Below, piece by piece: positions 23,504 to 33,364 of a stretch of DNA of 64,000 nucleotides. The stretch lies in assembly GCA_043554545.1 (NCBI GenBank), contig CP121337.1, positions 2,790,001 through 2,854,000 on the forward strand. The letters run 5' to 3'. Position 1 is the stretch's first letter; each line of letters opens with the position of its first letter. The notes beneath the pieces are model-generated. The model saw only the letters and a list, made by a program, of their open reading frames with translations, was not told where the DNA came from and ran no database searches. The stretch comes from UBA7330 sp043554545 (lineage in GTDB: Bacteria; Bacteroidota; Bacteroidia; Cytophagales; Cyclobacteriaceae). The position numbers and the translations under genes were made by a program.

Positions 23504-25687
23504 ATGACACTTATCAAAACAAAACATAACAGAAGATCATTTCTGAAAGCGTCGACCGCAGCAGGCGGAGGGTTAATGCTAGGCTTTAGTTGGCTGGCTT
23601 CCTGTAGTCCCGCCACAGAAAAACTTATTTCGATGCCAGATTCCTGGTTCGACATCAATGCTTTTATCAAAGTAGGTGAAAATGGAGTCGTGACGATCTT
23701 CTCTCCCAACCCGGAAGTAGGGCAAAATGTAAAAACCTCCATGCCAATGATTGTGGCTGAGGAATTAGATGTGGATTGGAAATACGTCGTGGTAGAACAA
23801 GCTCCATTAAACACCGTAGATTTCGATCGTCAGGTTGCTGGTGGAAGTAACTCCATCCGTTCCAGTTGGGATGCTTTGAGAATGGCTGGTGCAACTGCCA
23901 GAAGAATGCTTATGGAGGCAGCGGCCAAGAAATGGGAAGTTTCGCTCTCCGAGTTATCTACTGAAAAAGGAATGATTAAGCATTCCTCGGGAAAAAGCAT
24001 GGGATATGGGGAAGTAGCTTCTGCGGCAGGTAGCATAGAAGTCCCATCAGAAGTGGAACTCAAAGACCCTAAAGATTTTAAAATAATAGGGACACCAACT
24101 GGCAATGTTGACATCAATGATATCATTACGGGCAAGCCACTTTATGGACTTGACTATAAGGAAGAAGGTATGCTGATCGCTATGCTGGTTCATGCACCTG
24201 CATTTGGCATGACTCTCAAAGGTTTTGAAGCTGAGTCTGCTAAAAGTATGCCGGGAATTGTAGATGTCATTTCTGTAATTACAAGTCCTGACAATGAGAA
24301 AATATCAAACAGAAACGCTTTTCAGGAAATAGTCGCTGTGGTGGGTAAAACTACCTGGCAAGTAATGAAAGCAAAAAAAGCATTGTCTATAGAATGGGAA
24401 TGGTCCGAAACACCTGAGAGTAGTTATGACCACGAAAAATTGATGGCTAATTCTCTGAGAAAAGAGGTTGAACCAGCAAGAAAAGATGGAAATCCAGAGC
24501 TGGCATTCAAAAATGCTGCTAAAGTGATTGAAAGAACATATACTGCTCCATTTCTGGCTCACAATACCATGGAGCCTATGAACTTCTTTGCAAAGGTTAC
24601 TGCAGACAAGGCTGAATTAACAGGGCCTATTCAAACACCTGAAAGACTACGCGGTGATACGGCTAAACTCCTGGGACTACCAGAGGACAAGGTTACCGTA
24701 ATGATGACACGTATTGGCGGTGGATTTGGCCGTCGATTGTATGGAAATTTTGGGCTTGAAGCAGCAGCCATCTCTAAAAAGATGAATGCGCCTATCAAGC
24801 TGGTCTACACCCGGGAGGATGATATGACTCAAGGTCTGTATAGGCCAGCCTACAGCGTTAAATACAGAGCAGCTCTAGATAACGATAATAACTTAATAGG
24901 CTTTCATGTGAAAGGTACTGGTATTCACGGAAGTGCTGTTTATGCAAATAGATTTCCAGCAGGTGCAGTAGAAAACTACCTGGCTGAAAGTGATGGTGTT
25001 GAATCGAACGTCACTACTGGAGCATGGAGAGCACCAAGATCTAACTTTATCGCTGGTGTAGAGCAGGCGTTCTTAGATGAGGTAGCTGAAGAATCAGGTA
25101 TGGATCCTATCGATTTCAGATTAAAATTATTTGAGCGAAGCATTAACGACCCAATTGGTGAGAAAAATGATTACGAGCCGGAGAGATATGCTGGTGTTCT
25201 TAAACTAGTAAAAGAGAAATCAGGATGGGACAAAGAAGCACCGGGCGTTTTCCGAGGTGTATCGGCCTATTTCTGCCATAATTCTTACGTCGCACAAGTT
25301 GTTGACCTCATCAAAGAAAATGGCACACCAAAGGTTAAAAAAGTATGGTGTGCAGTAGATTGTGGGATAGTTGTAAATCCTGAAGGGGCGAAAAACCAAA
25401 TTGAAGGCTCTATAGTCGACGGTATCGGGCATGGTATGTTTAGTAGTCTGACATTTAAAGAAGGGTCTACTGAACAACAAAATTTTGATAAGTATCGCTT
25501 GATCAGACATGCTGAAGCGCCGGATGAAATAGAAACTTTCTTTGTTGAAAATAATATTCACCCGACCGGCTTAGGTGAGCCCGCACTTCCTCCTGTGATA
25601 GGAGCCTTAGCTAATGCACTTTACAAGGCAAATGGAAAAAGGGTGTATTCTCAACCATTTGCTCAGAAAGACATCGTATTAGGATAG
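23504..25687 (+). CDS. iorB: Isoquinoline 1-oxidoreductase-like molybdopterin-binding subunit, TAT-exported
   Basis: A 727-residue catalytic subunit of the xanthine dehydrogenase family. The N-terminus has a TAT signal (NRRSFLKAS) that ends at ASC, so it may be a TAT lipoprotein. Molybdopterin-binding segments are visible: IGGGFGRRLYG, TGAWRAPRSNF, and near the C-terminus GLGEPALPP with the catalytic Glu. Such enzymes hydroxylate N-heterocycles or oxidise aldehydes, with transfer of electrons to the respiratory chain. The substrate cannot be read. The cytochrome c subunit often found with periplasmic IorAB-type enzymes is not adjacent, and no cofactor-insertion (xdhC-like) gene is in the window. 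Confidence 0.92.
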   Translation: MTLIKTKHNRRSFLKASTAAGGGLMLGFSWLASCSPATEKLISMPDSWFDINAFIKVGENGVVTIFSPNPEVGQNVKTSMPMIVAEELDVDWKYVVVEQAPLNTVDFDRQVAGGSNSIRSSWDALRMAGATARRMLMEAAAKKWEVSLSELSTEKGMIKHSSGKSMGYGEVASAAGSIEVPSEVELKDPKDFKIIGTPTGNVDINDIITGKPLYGLDYKEEGMLIAMLVHAPAFGMTLKGFEAESAKSMPGIVDVISVITSPDNEKISNRNAFQEIVAVVGKTTWQVMKAKKALSIEWEWSETPESSYDHEKLMANSLRKEVEPARKDGNPELAFKNAAKVIERTYTAPFLAHNTMEPMNFFAKVTADKAELTGPIQTPERLRGDTAKLLGLPEDKVTVMMTRIGGGFGRRLYGNFGLEAAAISKKMNAPIKLVYTREDDMTQGLYRPAYSVKYRAALDNDNNLIGFHVKGTGIHGSAVYANRFPAGAVENYLAESDGVESNVTTGAWRAPRSNFIAGVEQAFLDEVAEESGMDPIDFRLKLFERSINDPIGEKNDYEPERYAGVLKLVKEKSGWDKEAPGVFRGVSAYFCHNSYVAQVVDLIKENGTPKVKKVWCAVDCGIVVNPEGAKNQIEGSIVDGIGHGMFSSLTFKEGSTEQQNFDKYRLIRHAEAPDEIETFFVENNIHPTGLGEPALPPVIGALANALYKANGKRVYSQPFAQKDIVLG

Positions 25688-25690
25688 CAG

Positions 25691-26503
25691 ATGATAGGTC
25701 CATATAGACCTTCTTTTTGCTTTTTTCTATTTACCCTTCTAATTCCTTTCCTCTTTAGTTGTAAAAAAGAGGAAAGGAAAATTCTGCAGCCTGTCTTGTT
25801 GGAAGTAGAAAACCTAAATGAGATCATGCCCATTACCGACTCATTGGTCAAGCCGGCTTTGTACCACAACATTGGAGGCTTCGATACGCTGAGTATCGCA
25901 CAAAATAAAGAAAAATTTATCGCTGTCATTCTTCCTGCTATTTTGGTTGTGAAACACAGAATCAACCAAGAATTAAATAAAATAAATGACTTGATGTCAA
26001 AGGTAGAATGGGACGTCGAAGACAGCATATATTACCAGTCACAACTAAAACGCTTTAATGCAAATGATGATGCTGATCTTAAAATAAGAATGGAGACGCA
26101 TCCCACCAGTATTGTGTTGGCCCAGGCCGTGGTAGAGAGCGGATGGGGAACTTCCAGGTTTTTTAGTGAGGCCAATAATCTATTTGGTATCTGGTCATAC
26201 AATGAGGATTTACCAAGAATAGCAGCGAATTCAAAGAAGAAGTCTGTGTACTTGAGAAAATACAAAGACCTGTCAGGTTCTGTAATGGATTATTTTGAGA
26301 CCATTGCCAGAGCCCGCGCTTACAGATCATTCAGAATTATGAGAAGCAAATCCAAAGATGTTGATGATCTCCTCCCTTTACTAAAAAGTTACTCTTCCAG
26401 AGGGTCTGAGTATGTGGAACAATTAAGAAAGATCATATCTCAGAATAAATTCAGAAAGTACGATCACCACCAATTAGACCCTGCATATTTTGTTGAGCCA
26501 TGA
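25691..26503 (+). CDS. Glucosaminidase-domain lipoprotein (Bax-like)
   Basis: A 270-residue lipoprotein (signal ends LLIPFLFSC, then KKEE) with a peptidoglycan-type glucosaminidase domain at residues about 115-245. The diagnostic segment is HPTSIVLAQAVVESGWGTSRFFSEANNLFGIWSY, where the Glu in VESGWG is the expected catalytic acid. KDLSGSVMDYFETIARARAYRSFR is another typical Bax/FlgJ-like segment. It likely cuts the glycan chain of murein in the periplasm. It starts 3 bases after iorB and overlaps the deacetylase gene by 4 bases, so the two cell-wall genes are coupled. Confidence 0.87.
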   Translation: MIGPYRPSFCFFLFTLLIPFLFSCKKEERKILQPVLLEVENLNEIMPITDSLVKPALYHNIGGFDTLSIAQNKEKFIAVILPAILVVKHRINQELNKINDLMSKVEWDVEDSIYYQSQLKRFNANDDADLKIRMETHPTSIVLAQAVVESGWGTSRFFSEANNLFGIWSYNEDLPRIAANSKKKSVYLRKYKDLSGSVMDYFETIARARAYRSFRIMRSKSKDVDDLLPLLKSYSSRGSEYVEQLRKIISQNKFRKYDHHQLDPAYFVEP

Positions 26504-27585
26504 GCAACCTAAACATTTTGTTAATATGCGTATGCTTGTTTTTAAGATGCACGGCATCAAGCCCTAAAGAGGCAACAGAAGAGAAAAAACAGAAATTAGC
26601 CTTACTATCTAACCCAAATAAAAAAATCACGAGTTTTATTTATCACCGTTTTGGAGATGATCGCTATCCATCAACCAACATAAGCATTGCTAAATTCAAG
26701 GCTCAGCTTAATTACTTTAAAGAAGAAAATTTTCTCATTTTAAATTTCAGTGATGCTATAGCATATCTGCATGATGACCGTCCGACTCAAAAAGTTGCTA
26801 TCATAACGATTGATGATGGATTCAAAAGCTTTTATGAAAACGGTTTACCCTTATTAGAGGCATTTGGATTTCCAGCTACCCTGTTCATCAATACTGAAAC
26901 CGTGGGAGGCGCTAGTTATATGACCTGGGAAGAACTGAAGGACGCACAGGCCAGAGGGATTGAAATAGGAAATCACACCCACTCACATGCCTACTTCCTT
27001 AACCTACCTATTGAATCCCGATATGATTTATTCAGATCAGAAATACGGGAATGTCAAGACCTCGTCACAGCACATCTTGGTGTTAGCCCGAGGGTTTTTG
27101 CCTACCCGTATGGCGAATTTGACCAGAGAATGAAAAACATTGTAGCGGAATTTGGCTTCATCGCAGCAGCAGCACAAAATTCTGGAGTAATCTATTCTGG
27201 TTCCGACCTAATGGCATGCCCCAGATTTCCTATGGCGACCGGATTCTCAGATTTTAACGACTTTAGACTAAAGGCCAATACCTTTCCCCTAAGAATAACT
27301 GGCGACACCATAGACAGGATAATAACTAATAACTATACCCCTACCCTTAAATTGGGCATAAACCAAACAGGCCTGAAAATAGATGGGATTCAATGTTTCA
27401 TTCAAGGAGGCAATTGTCACTTGCAAGTTAAAAAGACTGCCGAGGGGAAATACCATCTCACTGCAAAACCATCAAATAGTCTAAAAACCCGAAGAAGAAC
27501 ACTTTATACAATAACAGCTCAGGACAGTATTAATCAATGGCATTGGTTTAGCTACTTGTGGATCAACCCAGATGTGAGTGAGTAA
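26500..27585 (+). CDS. Polysaccharide deacetylase (NodB/CE4 type), exported
   Basis: A 361-residue protein with an N-terminal signal (ends near FLRCTASS, so possibly a lipoprotein). The NodB domain covers residues about 45-235: VAIITIDDGFKSFYENGLPLL gives the catalytic aspartates, GNHTHSHAYF the two metal-binding histidines, and RVFAYPYGEFDQRM the next conserved block. The C-terminal about 110 residues look like a beta-rich domain without a clear match. The enzyme would remove N-acetyl groups from murein or an exopolysaccharide. It overlaps the glucosaminidase gene by 4 bases, which supports a cell-wall role. Confidence 0.88.
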   Translation: MSNLNILLICVCLFLRCTASSPKEATEEKKQKLALLSNPNKKITSFIYHRFGDDRYPSTNISIAKFKAQLNYFKEENFLILNFSDAIAYLHDDRPTQKVAIITIDDGFKSFYENGLPLLEAFGFPATLFINTETVGGASYMTWEELKDAQARGIEIGNHTHSHAYFLNLPIESRYDLFRSEIRECQDLVTAHLGVSPRVFAYPYGEFDQRMKNIVAEFGFIAAAAQNSGVIYSGSDLMACPRFPMATGFSDFNDFRLKANTFPLRITGDTIDRIITNNYTPTLKLGINQTGLKIDGIQCFIQGGNCHLQVKKTAEGKYHLTAKPSNSLKTRRRTLYTITAQDSINQWHWFSYLWINPDVSE

Positions 27586-27697
27586 AGATTAGACCGATTT
27601 TCTCCCAATTATGAGGCAACTCCTGATTTGATTTTGAAATTTACTTTTATAGATGCCCTTTAAGCAATTAATACTCCGCTTTGATAGCTTTAATAAA

Positions 27698-28552
27698 TCA
27701 ACCTAAACCGGTGTTTTGATCATCCAATTCTCTGAGAATTAACTTGATCTCATCTGACTTATGGTAGTCGTCTAGTTTTTCAAAAGACACAGCCAGATTT
27801 CGAAGACATCTTAATACAATATCAATATTCGTGCACGGTTCATAGAAAAGCTCCTGTGGAGGAATATTGAGATGCTCCAAATAATGATCAATATCTTCCT
27901 TGCTGAAAATCAGCCCTTTATTGAAAGCATTGATATAAAAAGTTATTGACTCACTCTTATAGATTAAAATAAAAAGATTTGGGAGGTTTACCCCATAAAT
28001 GGGTAGGCCCAACCTTTGTGCTATAATCATATAGACCACACATAAAGTAATAGGATTTCCTTTTTTTGATTCTAACACAGCATTGATCATGCTATTCGCA
28101 GGAGAATGAAAATTCTTGGTGTTGGCCCTGAATTTCATTTTATTAAACAACAAGTTATTGATGATCCTTACCTGATCTAATGGGGCATAATCCTCTTTGA
28201 ATTCGCGCCACACTTCATGATAAAGTTGTTCTATTTCAATTTTTAACTCTGAGAAGTCCAGGTCAGGATATTGATAAGTAGCGACTAGCCAAAGACCTTC
28301 CAGTAAATCATTGTCTTCAGTATTCTTCCATTTCAGGAGCCTCTCCTGAACTAATTCAAATTGAAGGTTATGGATCATATCCTCGATCCTACGCTGAATC
28401 AGCGGGTTGAAATTACGTTCCCATTCCTGCTCAAGAAACGGGATAATTCCTGTGCCTATTTCCATGAGTTTTGTTTCAACATGAGTAAAGACCTCATGAT
28501 CTTCGTCCTCGAGCAAACTCACCAATGCTTTTAATTCTTTTTCTTCTAACAA
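27698..28552 (-). CDS. SirB1-family transglutaminase-like protein
   Basis: A 284-residue cytoplasmic protein. The core resembles SirB1/transglutaminase-like proteins: NNLLFNKMKFRANTKNFHSPANSMINAVLESKKGNPITLCVVYMIIAQRLGLPIYGVNLPNLFIL. The GNP(I/L)(T/S)L and GVN(L/F)P motifs are diagnostic. The N-terminal about 90 residues are helical and may include a HEAT-like pair. The precise biochemical role of SirB1 proteins is unclear, and they lack the full catalytic triad of true transglutaminases. The gene lies 90 bases downstream of the MCE gene with a hairpin between them. Confidence 0.82.
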   Translation of the reverse strand: MLEEKELKALVSLLEDEDHEVFTHVETKLMEIGTGIIPFLEQEWERNFNPLIQRRIEDMIHNLQFELVQERLLKWKNTEDNDLLEGLWLVATYQYPDLDFSELKIEIEQLYHEVWREFKEDYAPLDQVRIINNLLFNKMKFRANTKNFHSPANSMINAVLESKKGNPITLCVVYMIIAQRLGLPIYGVNLPNLFILIYKSESITFYINAFNKGLIFSKEDIDHYLEHLNIPPQELFYEPCTNIDIVLRCLRNLAVSFEKLDDYHKSDEIKLILRELDDQNTGLG

Positions 28553-28567
28553 GACAATCTGGAATTT

Positions 28568-28598
28568 AAGAATTTGAAGGCTAAGATTCCAAATTCTT
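28568..28598 (-). terminator. Hairpin between the MCE gene and the SirB1-like gene
   Basis: AAGAATTTG and CAAATTCTT form a perfect 9-bp stem with a 13-base loop. It lies after the MCE gene and just before the next start codon. The following AAATTCC is not a good T-tract, so it may be an attenuator or mRNA-stability element rather than a full terminator. Confidence 0.3.
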
Positions 28599-28642
28599 TT
28601 GCATGATTCTTAATCTAAAATAATGGATTATACAGAGTCTCC

Positions 28643-29578
28643 TTATTCTTCCTCGTTAATTCCCTGCAGCTTTTTATGTTTTCTTCCAAGTGGTTTCACG
28701 AAATCCTTTGGGTAATTGCGAATGTGGTGAACGAAGTCCTGGAGCTCTATCATCGTAGTGTTTACATTTTGATAAAGTGTGTCTGTGTGCATCAGTTTTC
28801 CCAATGAGCTGTTTTCACTTTTCATGAGTTCTAATGTCTGATTTAAAGTAATCATCACAGAATCTATGTTAGAAAGGGTTCTAGACAATTCCAACGAATT
28901 AAGGGTATCTAAAACGCCATCCGTCTTTTTAATAACTGGACCCAACCGTTCAATTTTTTGATTCAGGTTCCGGATCAATGCTTTTGTTGCTGTTGCAATT
29001 TGCTCGATATTCTTTTCATTGCTTTCCATGATGCCATTTACATTTTCAAATGTTCTATGTAAATCGTCCAGCGTGGTGTTTATCTTCTCACCACTTCCTT
29101 TGAGTCCCATCAAAATCTCATTAATCCTCGTAACCGTAACATTCAGGTTGTTGGCAACTGGAGTGGCGCTAGCTAAAATTTCCTCTAACCCCTTATCTCT
29201 AAAGGAGATCAATGTATCTCCGGGCTGCAATAATCCATTACCAGTGCCAATTGTAATCACGATACCTTTTGTGCCAAGGAAGTCAGTATTGGTCAACGCA
29301 GCTAAAGAAGAATCATTCAATTGAATGTTTTCTCTGACATTAAATTGAACCAGAATGCTTTCCTGATTATCCATCAGGTTAATATCGGTCACTCTACCCA
29401 TTGCAAAACCATTGATAATCACCCCATTCCCAACATTTAAGCCATCTACATTGTCATATATGGCATAGTACTTATCCGTCGGGTCAAAAAAATCGATACC
29501 CTTCAAAAAGTTAAACCCATAATATAACATGGCACCCGCAACGAGCGCTATAATTCCTACTTTAAATTCTTTTGACAT
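28643..29578 (-). CDS. MCE/MlaD-family lipid-transport substrate-binding protein
   Basis: A 311-residue protein with a single N-terminal transmembrane helix (KVGIIALVAGAMLYYGFNFLKG) and an MCE domain at residues about 38-115 (YAIYDNVDGLNVGNGVIINGFAMGRVTDINL). A long helical/coiled C-terminal part follows. MCE proteins hold phospholipids between the inner and outer membrane, usually with an MlaEF-type ABC transporter, which is not in this window. I chose the ATG at 29578; an in-frame GTG at 29584 gives only two more residues. It follows the amidase gene after about 96 bases. Confidence 0.9.
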   Translation of the reverse strand: MSKEFKVGIIALVAGAMLYYGFNFLKGIDFFDPTDKYYAIYDNVDGLNVGNGVIINGFAMGRVTDINLMDNQESILVQFNVRENIQLNDSSLAALTNTDFLGTKGIVITIGTGNGLLQPGDTLISFRDKGLEEILASATPVANNLNVTVTRINEILMGLKGSGEKINTTLDDLHRTFENVNGIMESNEKNIEQIATATKALIRNLNQKIERLGPVIKKTDGVLDTLNSLELSRTLSNIDSVMITLNQTLELMKSENSSLGKLMHTDTLYQNVNTTMIELQDFVHHIRNYPKDFVKPLGRKHKKLQGINEEE

Positions 29579-29674
29579 CCGCACTAAATTCTTTTGTTTG
29601 AAAACAAAATCCGCTAACTGCTAAACTATAATTTCTAAGCTGATTAATTGTCGATTTAAGCAGTTCATCAGTCA

Positions 29675-30457
29675 TTATTTCATATCCTCTATTTCCTCCT
29701 TATACTCCCGAAAGGCCCGAAAAATACCCGAAGCCATATAAACCTGATTTAACGGATCATTTAACTCTCGCTCTTCTTTTGCATTGCTAAGGTAACCTAC
29801 TTCTACTAAAACACTTGGCATACTGGTTCTCCAGAGCACAAGAAAACCAGCTGATTTGACACCGCGACTACGTCGGCCTACCCTATTTTTAAATTGCGCT
29901 TCGATCTTATCTGCCAATCTTAAACTATTTTGCTGAAACGCACTTTGATACAATGAAAATAGAATATAGGATTCAGGAGAATTGGGATCAAAGCCATCAT
30001 AGTCTGTTGCACCACCTTCCTCAGAAAGTATTACGGAATTCTCCCTTTGAGCTACCTGCAAATTTGCTTCTGATTTATGAAGCCCCATCACGTATGTTTC
30101 TGTTCCATGAACATTCGGATTGGAAATCCAGTTCGCATGAATAGATATAAACAAATCAGCATCTTTTTGATTTGCTACATTGGCTCGTTCATGCAGTTCC
30201 GGAAAACTATCATCCTGACGAGTGCAAATCACCTCAACATCCGGCATATTCTCTCTTATAATCCTCGCTAGTTCTAATGAGATTTTAAGAGCAACATCTT
30301 TCTCACGGGATATTTCTCCATGCGTTCCCGGATCCTTTCCACCATGCCCTGGATCAATGACAATCTTGTTGATTTTATAGTCAATTACACCAATCGGATG
30401 AAAGGAGATGAAAATAAAAAATATACAAAAGCAAAATGGTATTGCAATATTTTTCAC
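29675..30457 (-). CDS. N-acetylmuramoyl-L-alanine amidase (Amidase_3)
   Basis: A 260-residue exported amidase with an N-terminal signal peptide. KIVIDPGHGGKDPGTHG gives the first zinc His, LFISIHANW the next His, and a Glu in VLVEVGYLSN near the C-terminus is the catalytic Glu position. It hydrolyses the amide bond between MurNAc and L-Ala for daughter-cell separation or cell-wall turnover. It is the first gene of a leftward unit with the MCE gene and lies divergent from lptD, a common arrangement in Bacteroidota. It has no AMIN or SPOR domain. Confidence 0.93.
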   Translation of the reverse strand: MKNIAIPFCFCIFFIFISFHPIGVIDYKINKIVIDPGHGGKDPGTHGEISREKDVALKISLELARIIRENMPDVEVICTRQDDSFPELHERANVANQKDADLFISIHANWISNPNVHGTETYVMGLHKSEANLQVAQRENSVILSEEGGATDYDGFDPNSPESYILFSLYQSAFQQNSLRLADKIEAQFKNRVGRRSRGVKSAGFLVLWRTSMPSVLVEVGYLSNAKEERELNDPLNQVYMASGIFRAFREYKEEIEDMK

Positions 30458-30529
30458 TGTAGCCCGGTTATATATTAAAATCCGATATTTTTACGCAAAA
30501 ATGTAAATTTTTCACCGAAATTAAAACCT

Positions 30530-33289
30530 GTGTCAGGCCTGAGGAGTATTGTATTTTTTTTGTTGATCGTTGCATTTTATGTCCCTGTCCTTGCTCAGGA
30601 CAATTCAACCTTAATTAATAATACCCTCTCAGACTCTACCCTTCTCTCCTCCTCCACTGATTCCATTGCTCAAGTTACCGATTCGCTTACAGTTTTAGCA
30701 GATTCATTACAGGAAAAAAAATCTCGTACACCCAAAGGTGATATAGAAACTACTATCAACTACAATGCCAAGGATTCAATGTTCTATGATTTAGCCAATA
30801 GAAAAATCTATATGTATGAAGAAGCACACATTGATTATGGCGATATTGTATTGGAGGCAAATGAAACCGAAGTAGACTGGAGTAAGAGAACGATCAAAGC
30901 CCAATATTCTACGGATTCAACGGGAAGGAAAATAGGAAAACCGGTATTCACTCAGGAAGGTGACACCTACGAAACAGACGATATTTTATATAATTTCAAG
31001 ACCAAAAGAGCCATCATCAAAGGGGTAGTTACCGAGCAGGAAGGGGCATTTATGCATGGAGAAGATGTTAAAATGAATGAGGAAAAAGAGCTTTTCATTA
31101 GACATGCTAAATACTCTACCTGTAACCTTGCAGATCCCCATTTCTTCATAGAGTCAGAAAAACTCAAGGTAATCCCTGGTAATAAAATAGTATCTGGTCC
31201 ATTTAATTTAAAATTCAGGGAAATCCCTACCCCACTTTGGTTTCCCTTTGGCATGTTTCCTCAACCTAGAAAAAAAACGACTGGAATTGTCTTTCCTTCC
31301 TATGGTGAAGAAAAGCAACGTGGTTTCTTCCTCCGAGATGGCGGTTACTATTTTGCAGTAAATGACTACATTGATTTGCGTCTCACTGGAGATATCTACT
31401 CGAAAGGGGGGCACGGCATACAAGCGAACACCAACTACAGAAAGCGCTACGCTTATAGCGGATCATTTAATTTCTCTTACAACAAGTCTGTAATTGATAA
31501 CATCGAAGACCCGCTGATAACCAATGATTTTTGGGTGCGCTGGAGCCACAAACCAGAAACGAGAGGAAATTCGAGCTTCGGCGCTTCTGTTTCTGCAGGA
31601 ACTTCTACCTATAATTCCAACAACAATTTAGTTAATCAGGATTTCTCAAGAAGCTTAAATTCCCAATTTGCCTCAAGTGTGAGTTATTCTCAGCGATTCC
31701 AGCGAATTCCCGTAAATATGAGCGCCAACCTCAGACATAGCCAGAATATCCAAACCGGAATTATGAATATGAGCCTTCCCGATTTCACCATGAGTGTAAA
31801 TCGTGTTTACCCATTTAAAGGCCTTGTGAAGAATCAAAAAAATCCACTCGCAAAGATTAGTTTAAGTCACAATTTTGTAGCAAAAAATGAGGTTTCCAAT
31901 GCAGCCGTCCGGTCCCTTGGAAGCTTTAACGTTGTTAACCAGGACTCAAGCAGCCTCGAAGTAGTGCCATTTAATCTGGATAATTTCGGGGCCTTATATA
32001 AGAGAGCCAAAGTTGGGGGAAGGCATTCTATCCCGCTTTCTACTTCTTTCAACCTGTTTAATTATCTGACAGTAAGCCCAAGCTTTAATTATACTGAACT
32101 GTGGTATACCAGAGAGTTAGACATCAGCTATGACGAAGAGTTACAAGGTGTCAGAATTGATACGCTGGAGGGTTTTAGCAGGAGTGGGTACTGGTCATCA
32201 GGGGCATCCATAAACACACGGTTTTATGGACAGGTTACTTTCCCGGGACAGGATAGAAAAATCCAGGCAATTAGACATGTAGTAACTCCTAGTATCGGGT
32301 TCTCTTACAACCCTGACTTTACCCAAATCAACGACGTCTATCGTGAAATTCAAATTGATACATTAGGGAATACCAGAAGGTTCTCCAAATATGAAAATTT
32401 CGCCTATGGATCTCCTCCTTCTAATGAAAGTAGGACTGTAAGTTTCTCTCTTCAAAATAACCTGGAGATGAAGATTAGGGACGACAAAGATTCTACTCAA
32501 GCCTACAAAAAAGTGAAAATCTTCGAGAACCTCTCCGTAGGCACAGGATATAATTTTGCTGCAGAAGAATTTAAACTGAGCAACTTTGGATGGAATACAA
32601 GAACATCTTTCTTTAATAAAAAAGTGAATGTTAACTTAAGTGGCCAGATTGATCCATATGTTTATAACCTAATCAGTGAAACCATCAATCCAGTTACAGG
32701 AGCTAGAACTGTCCGTCAGGAAAGAGTTGATAGGTATGCATGGAATAACGGACAAGGCATAGGTAACCTTAACCGATTAAACACCTCGCTCGGTTTTGGT
32801 CTATCCAGTAAAAGAGGTACAAAAAAAGATGAGGAAGAAGATGATCAACCTGATAATGAGAGAGTACCTAACGGCTTGGATGAATCTCAATATGGTACTG
32901 AGGAAGAAAAAGAATATATTAGACAAAACCCGGAAGAATATGTGAACTTTGATGTTCCCTGGACTTTCCGAGTGCAATATTCAATTTCAAGAAATAAAAC
33001 TGGATTTGAAGATGCCAGAATTATCCAATCCATGCAGTTTTCAGGTAGTCTTGCCCTGACAGGCAAGACGCAAGTAACATTTAATTCAGGTTTTGATTTC
33101 GTTAGAAAGGAGTTTACAACCACTAGAATTGGTGTTTCCAGAGACCTTCATTGCTGGTCATTGAACTTTTCATGGGTACCGTTCGGTCGATACCAGTCAT
33201 TTAGTTTGGTAATCCAGCCAAACTCGTCATTGCTTCAGGATTTAAAACTGGAGAAGAGAAGGAATTTCTTTGATTTTTTTAATAGGTAG
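30530..33289 (+). CDS. lptD: LPS-assembly outer-membrane protein LptD
   Basis: A 919-residue beta-barrel protein with a signal peptide ending LAQ (start codon GTG). Residues about 70-260 carry the OstA/LptA-like jellyroll (NYNAKDSMFYDLANRKIYMYEEA, VKMNEEKELFIRHAKYSTC). Residues 260-919 are the barrel, ending HCWSLNFSWVPFGRYQSFSLVIQPNSS, as in Bacteroidota LptD proteins. A low-complexity acidic insert (DEEEDDQPDNE) lies near residue 770. LptD places lipopolysaccharide into the outer leaflet. No lptE is adjacent. A short divergent spacer of 72 bases separates it from the amidase gene. Confidence 0.93.
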   Translation: MSGLRSIVFFLLIVAFYVPVLAQDNSTLINNTLSDSTLLSSSTDSIAQVTDSLTVLADSLQEKKSRTPKGDIETTINYNAKDSMFYDLANRKIYMYEEAHIDYGDIVLEANETEVDWSKRTIKAQYSTDSTGRKIGKPVFTQEGDTYETDDILYNFKTKRAIIKGVVTEQEGAFMHGEDVKMNEEKELFIRHAKYSTCNLADPHFFIESEKLKVIPGNKIVSGPFNLKFREIPTPLWFPFGMFPQPRKKTTGIVFPSYGEEKQRGFFLRDGGYYFAVNDYIDLRLTGDIYSKGGHGIQANTNYRKRYAYSGSFNFSYNKSVIDNIEDPLITNDFWVRWSHKPETRGNSSFGASVSAGTSTYNSNNNLVNQDFSRSLNSQFASSVSYSQRFQRIPVNMSANLRHSQNIQTGIMNMSLPDFTMSVNRVYPFKGLVKNQKNPLAKISLSHNFVAKNEVSNAAVRSLGSFNVVNQDSSSLEVVPFNLDNFGALYKRAKVGGRHSIPLSTSFNLFNYLTVSPSFNYTELWYTRELDISYDEELQGVRIDTLEGFSRSGYWSSGASINTRFYGQVTFPGQDRKIQAIRHVVTPSIGFSYNPDFTQINDVYREIQIDTLGNTRRFSKYENFAYGSPPSNESRTVSFSLQNNLEMKIRDDKDSTQAYKKVKIFENLSVGTGYNFAAEEFKLSNFGWNTRTSFFNKKVNVNLSGQIDPYVYNLISETINPVTGARTVRQERVDRYAWNNGQGIGNLNRLNTSLGFGLSSKRGTKKDEEEDDQPDNERVPNGLDESQYGTEEEKEYIRQNPEEYVNFDVPWTFRVQYSISRNKTGFEDARIIQSMQFSGSLALTGKTQVTFNSGFDFVRKEFTTTRIGVSRDLHCWSLNFSWVPFGRYQSFSLVIQPNSSLLQDLKLEKRRNFFDFFNR

Positions 33290-33336
33290 GAACCTAACAT
33301 GATATGATTCATTTAGCCAAATATCAGGCGAATTGA

Positions 33337-33344
33337 TATTTTTG
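33337..33344 (+). promoter_or_regulatory. Candidate -7 box for the YebC-family gene
   Basis: TATTTTTG matches TAnnTTTG and lies 20 bases before the ATG; a TTTAG at about 33312 sits roughly where a weak -33 would be. Confidence 0.4.
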
Positions 33345-33364
33345 AACAAAATTTACTTTGAACG

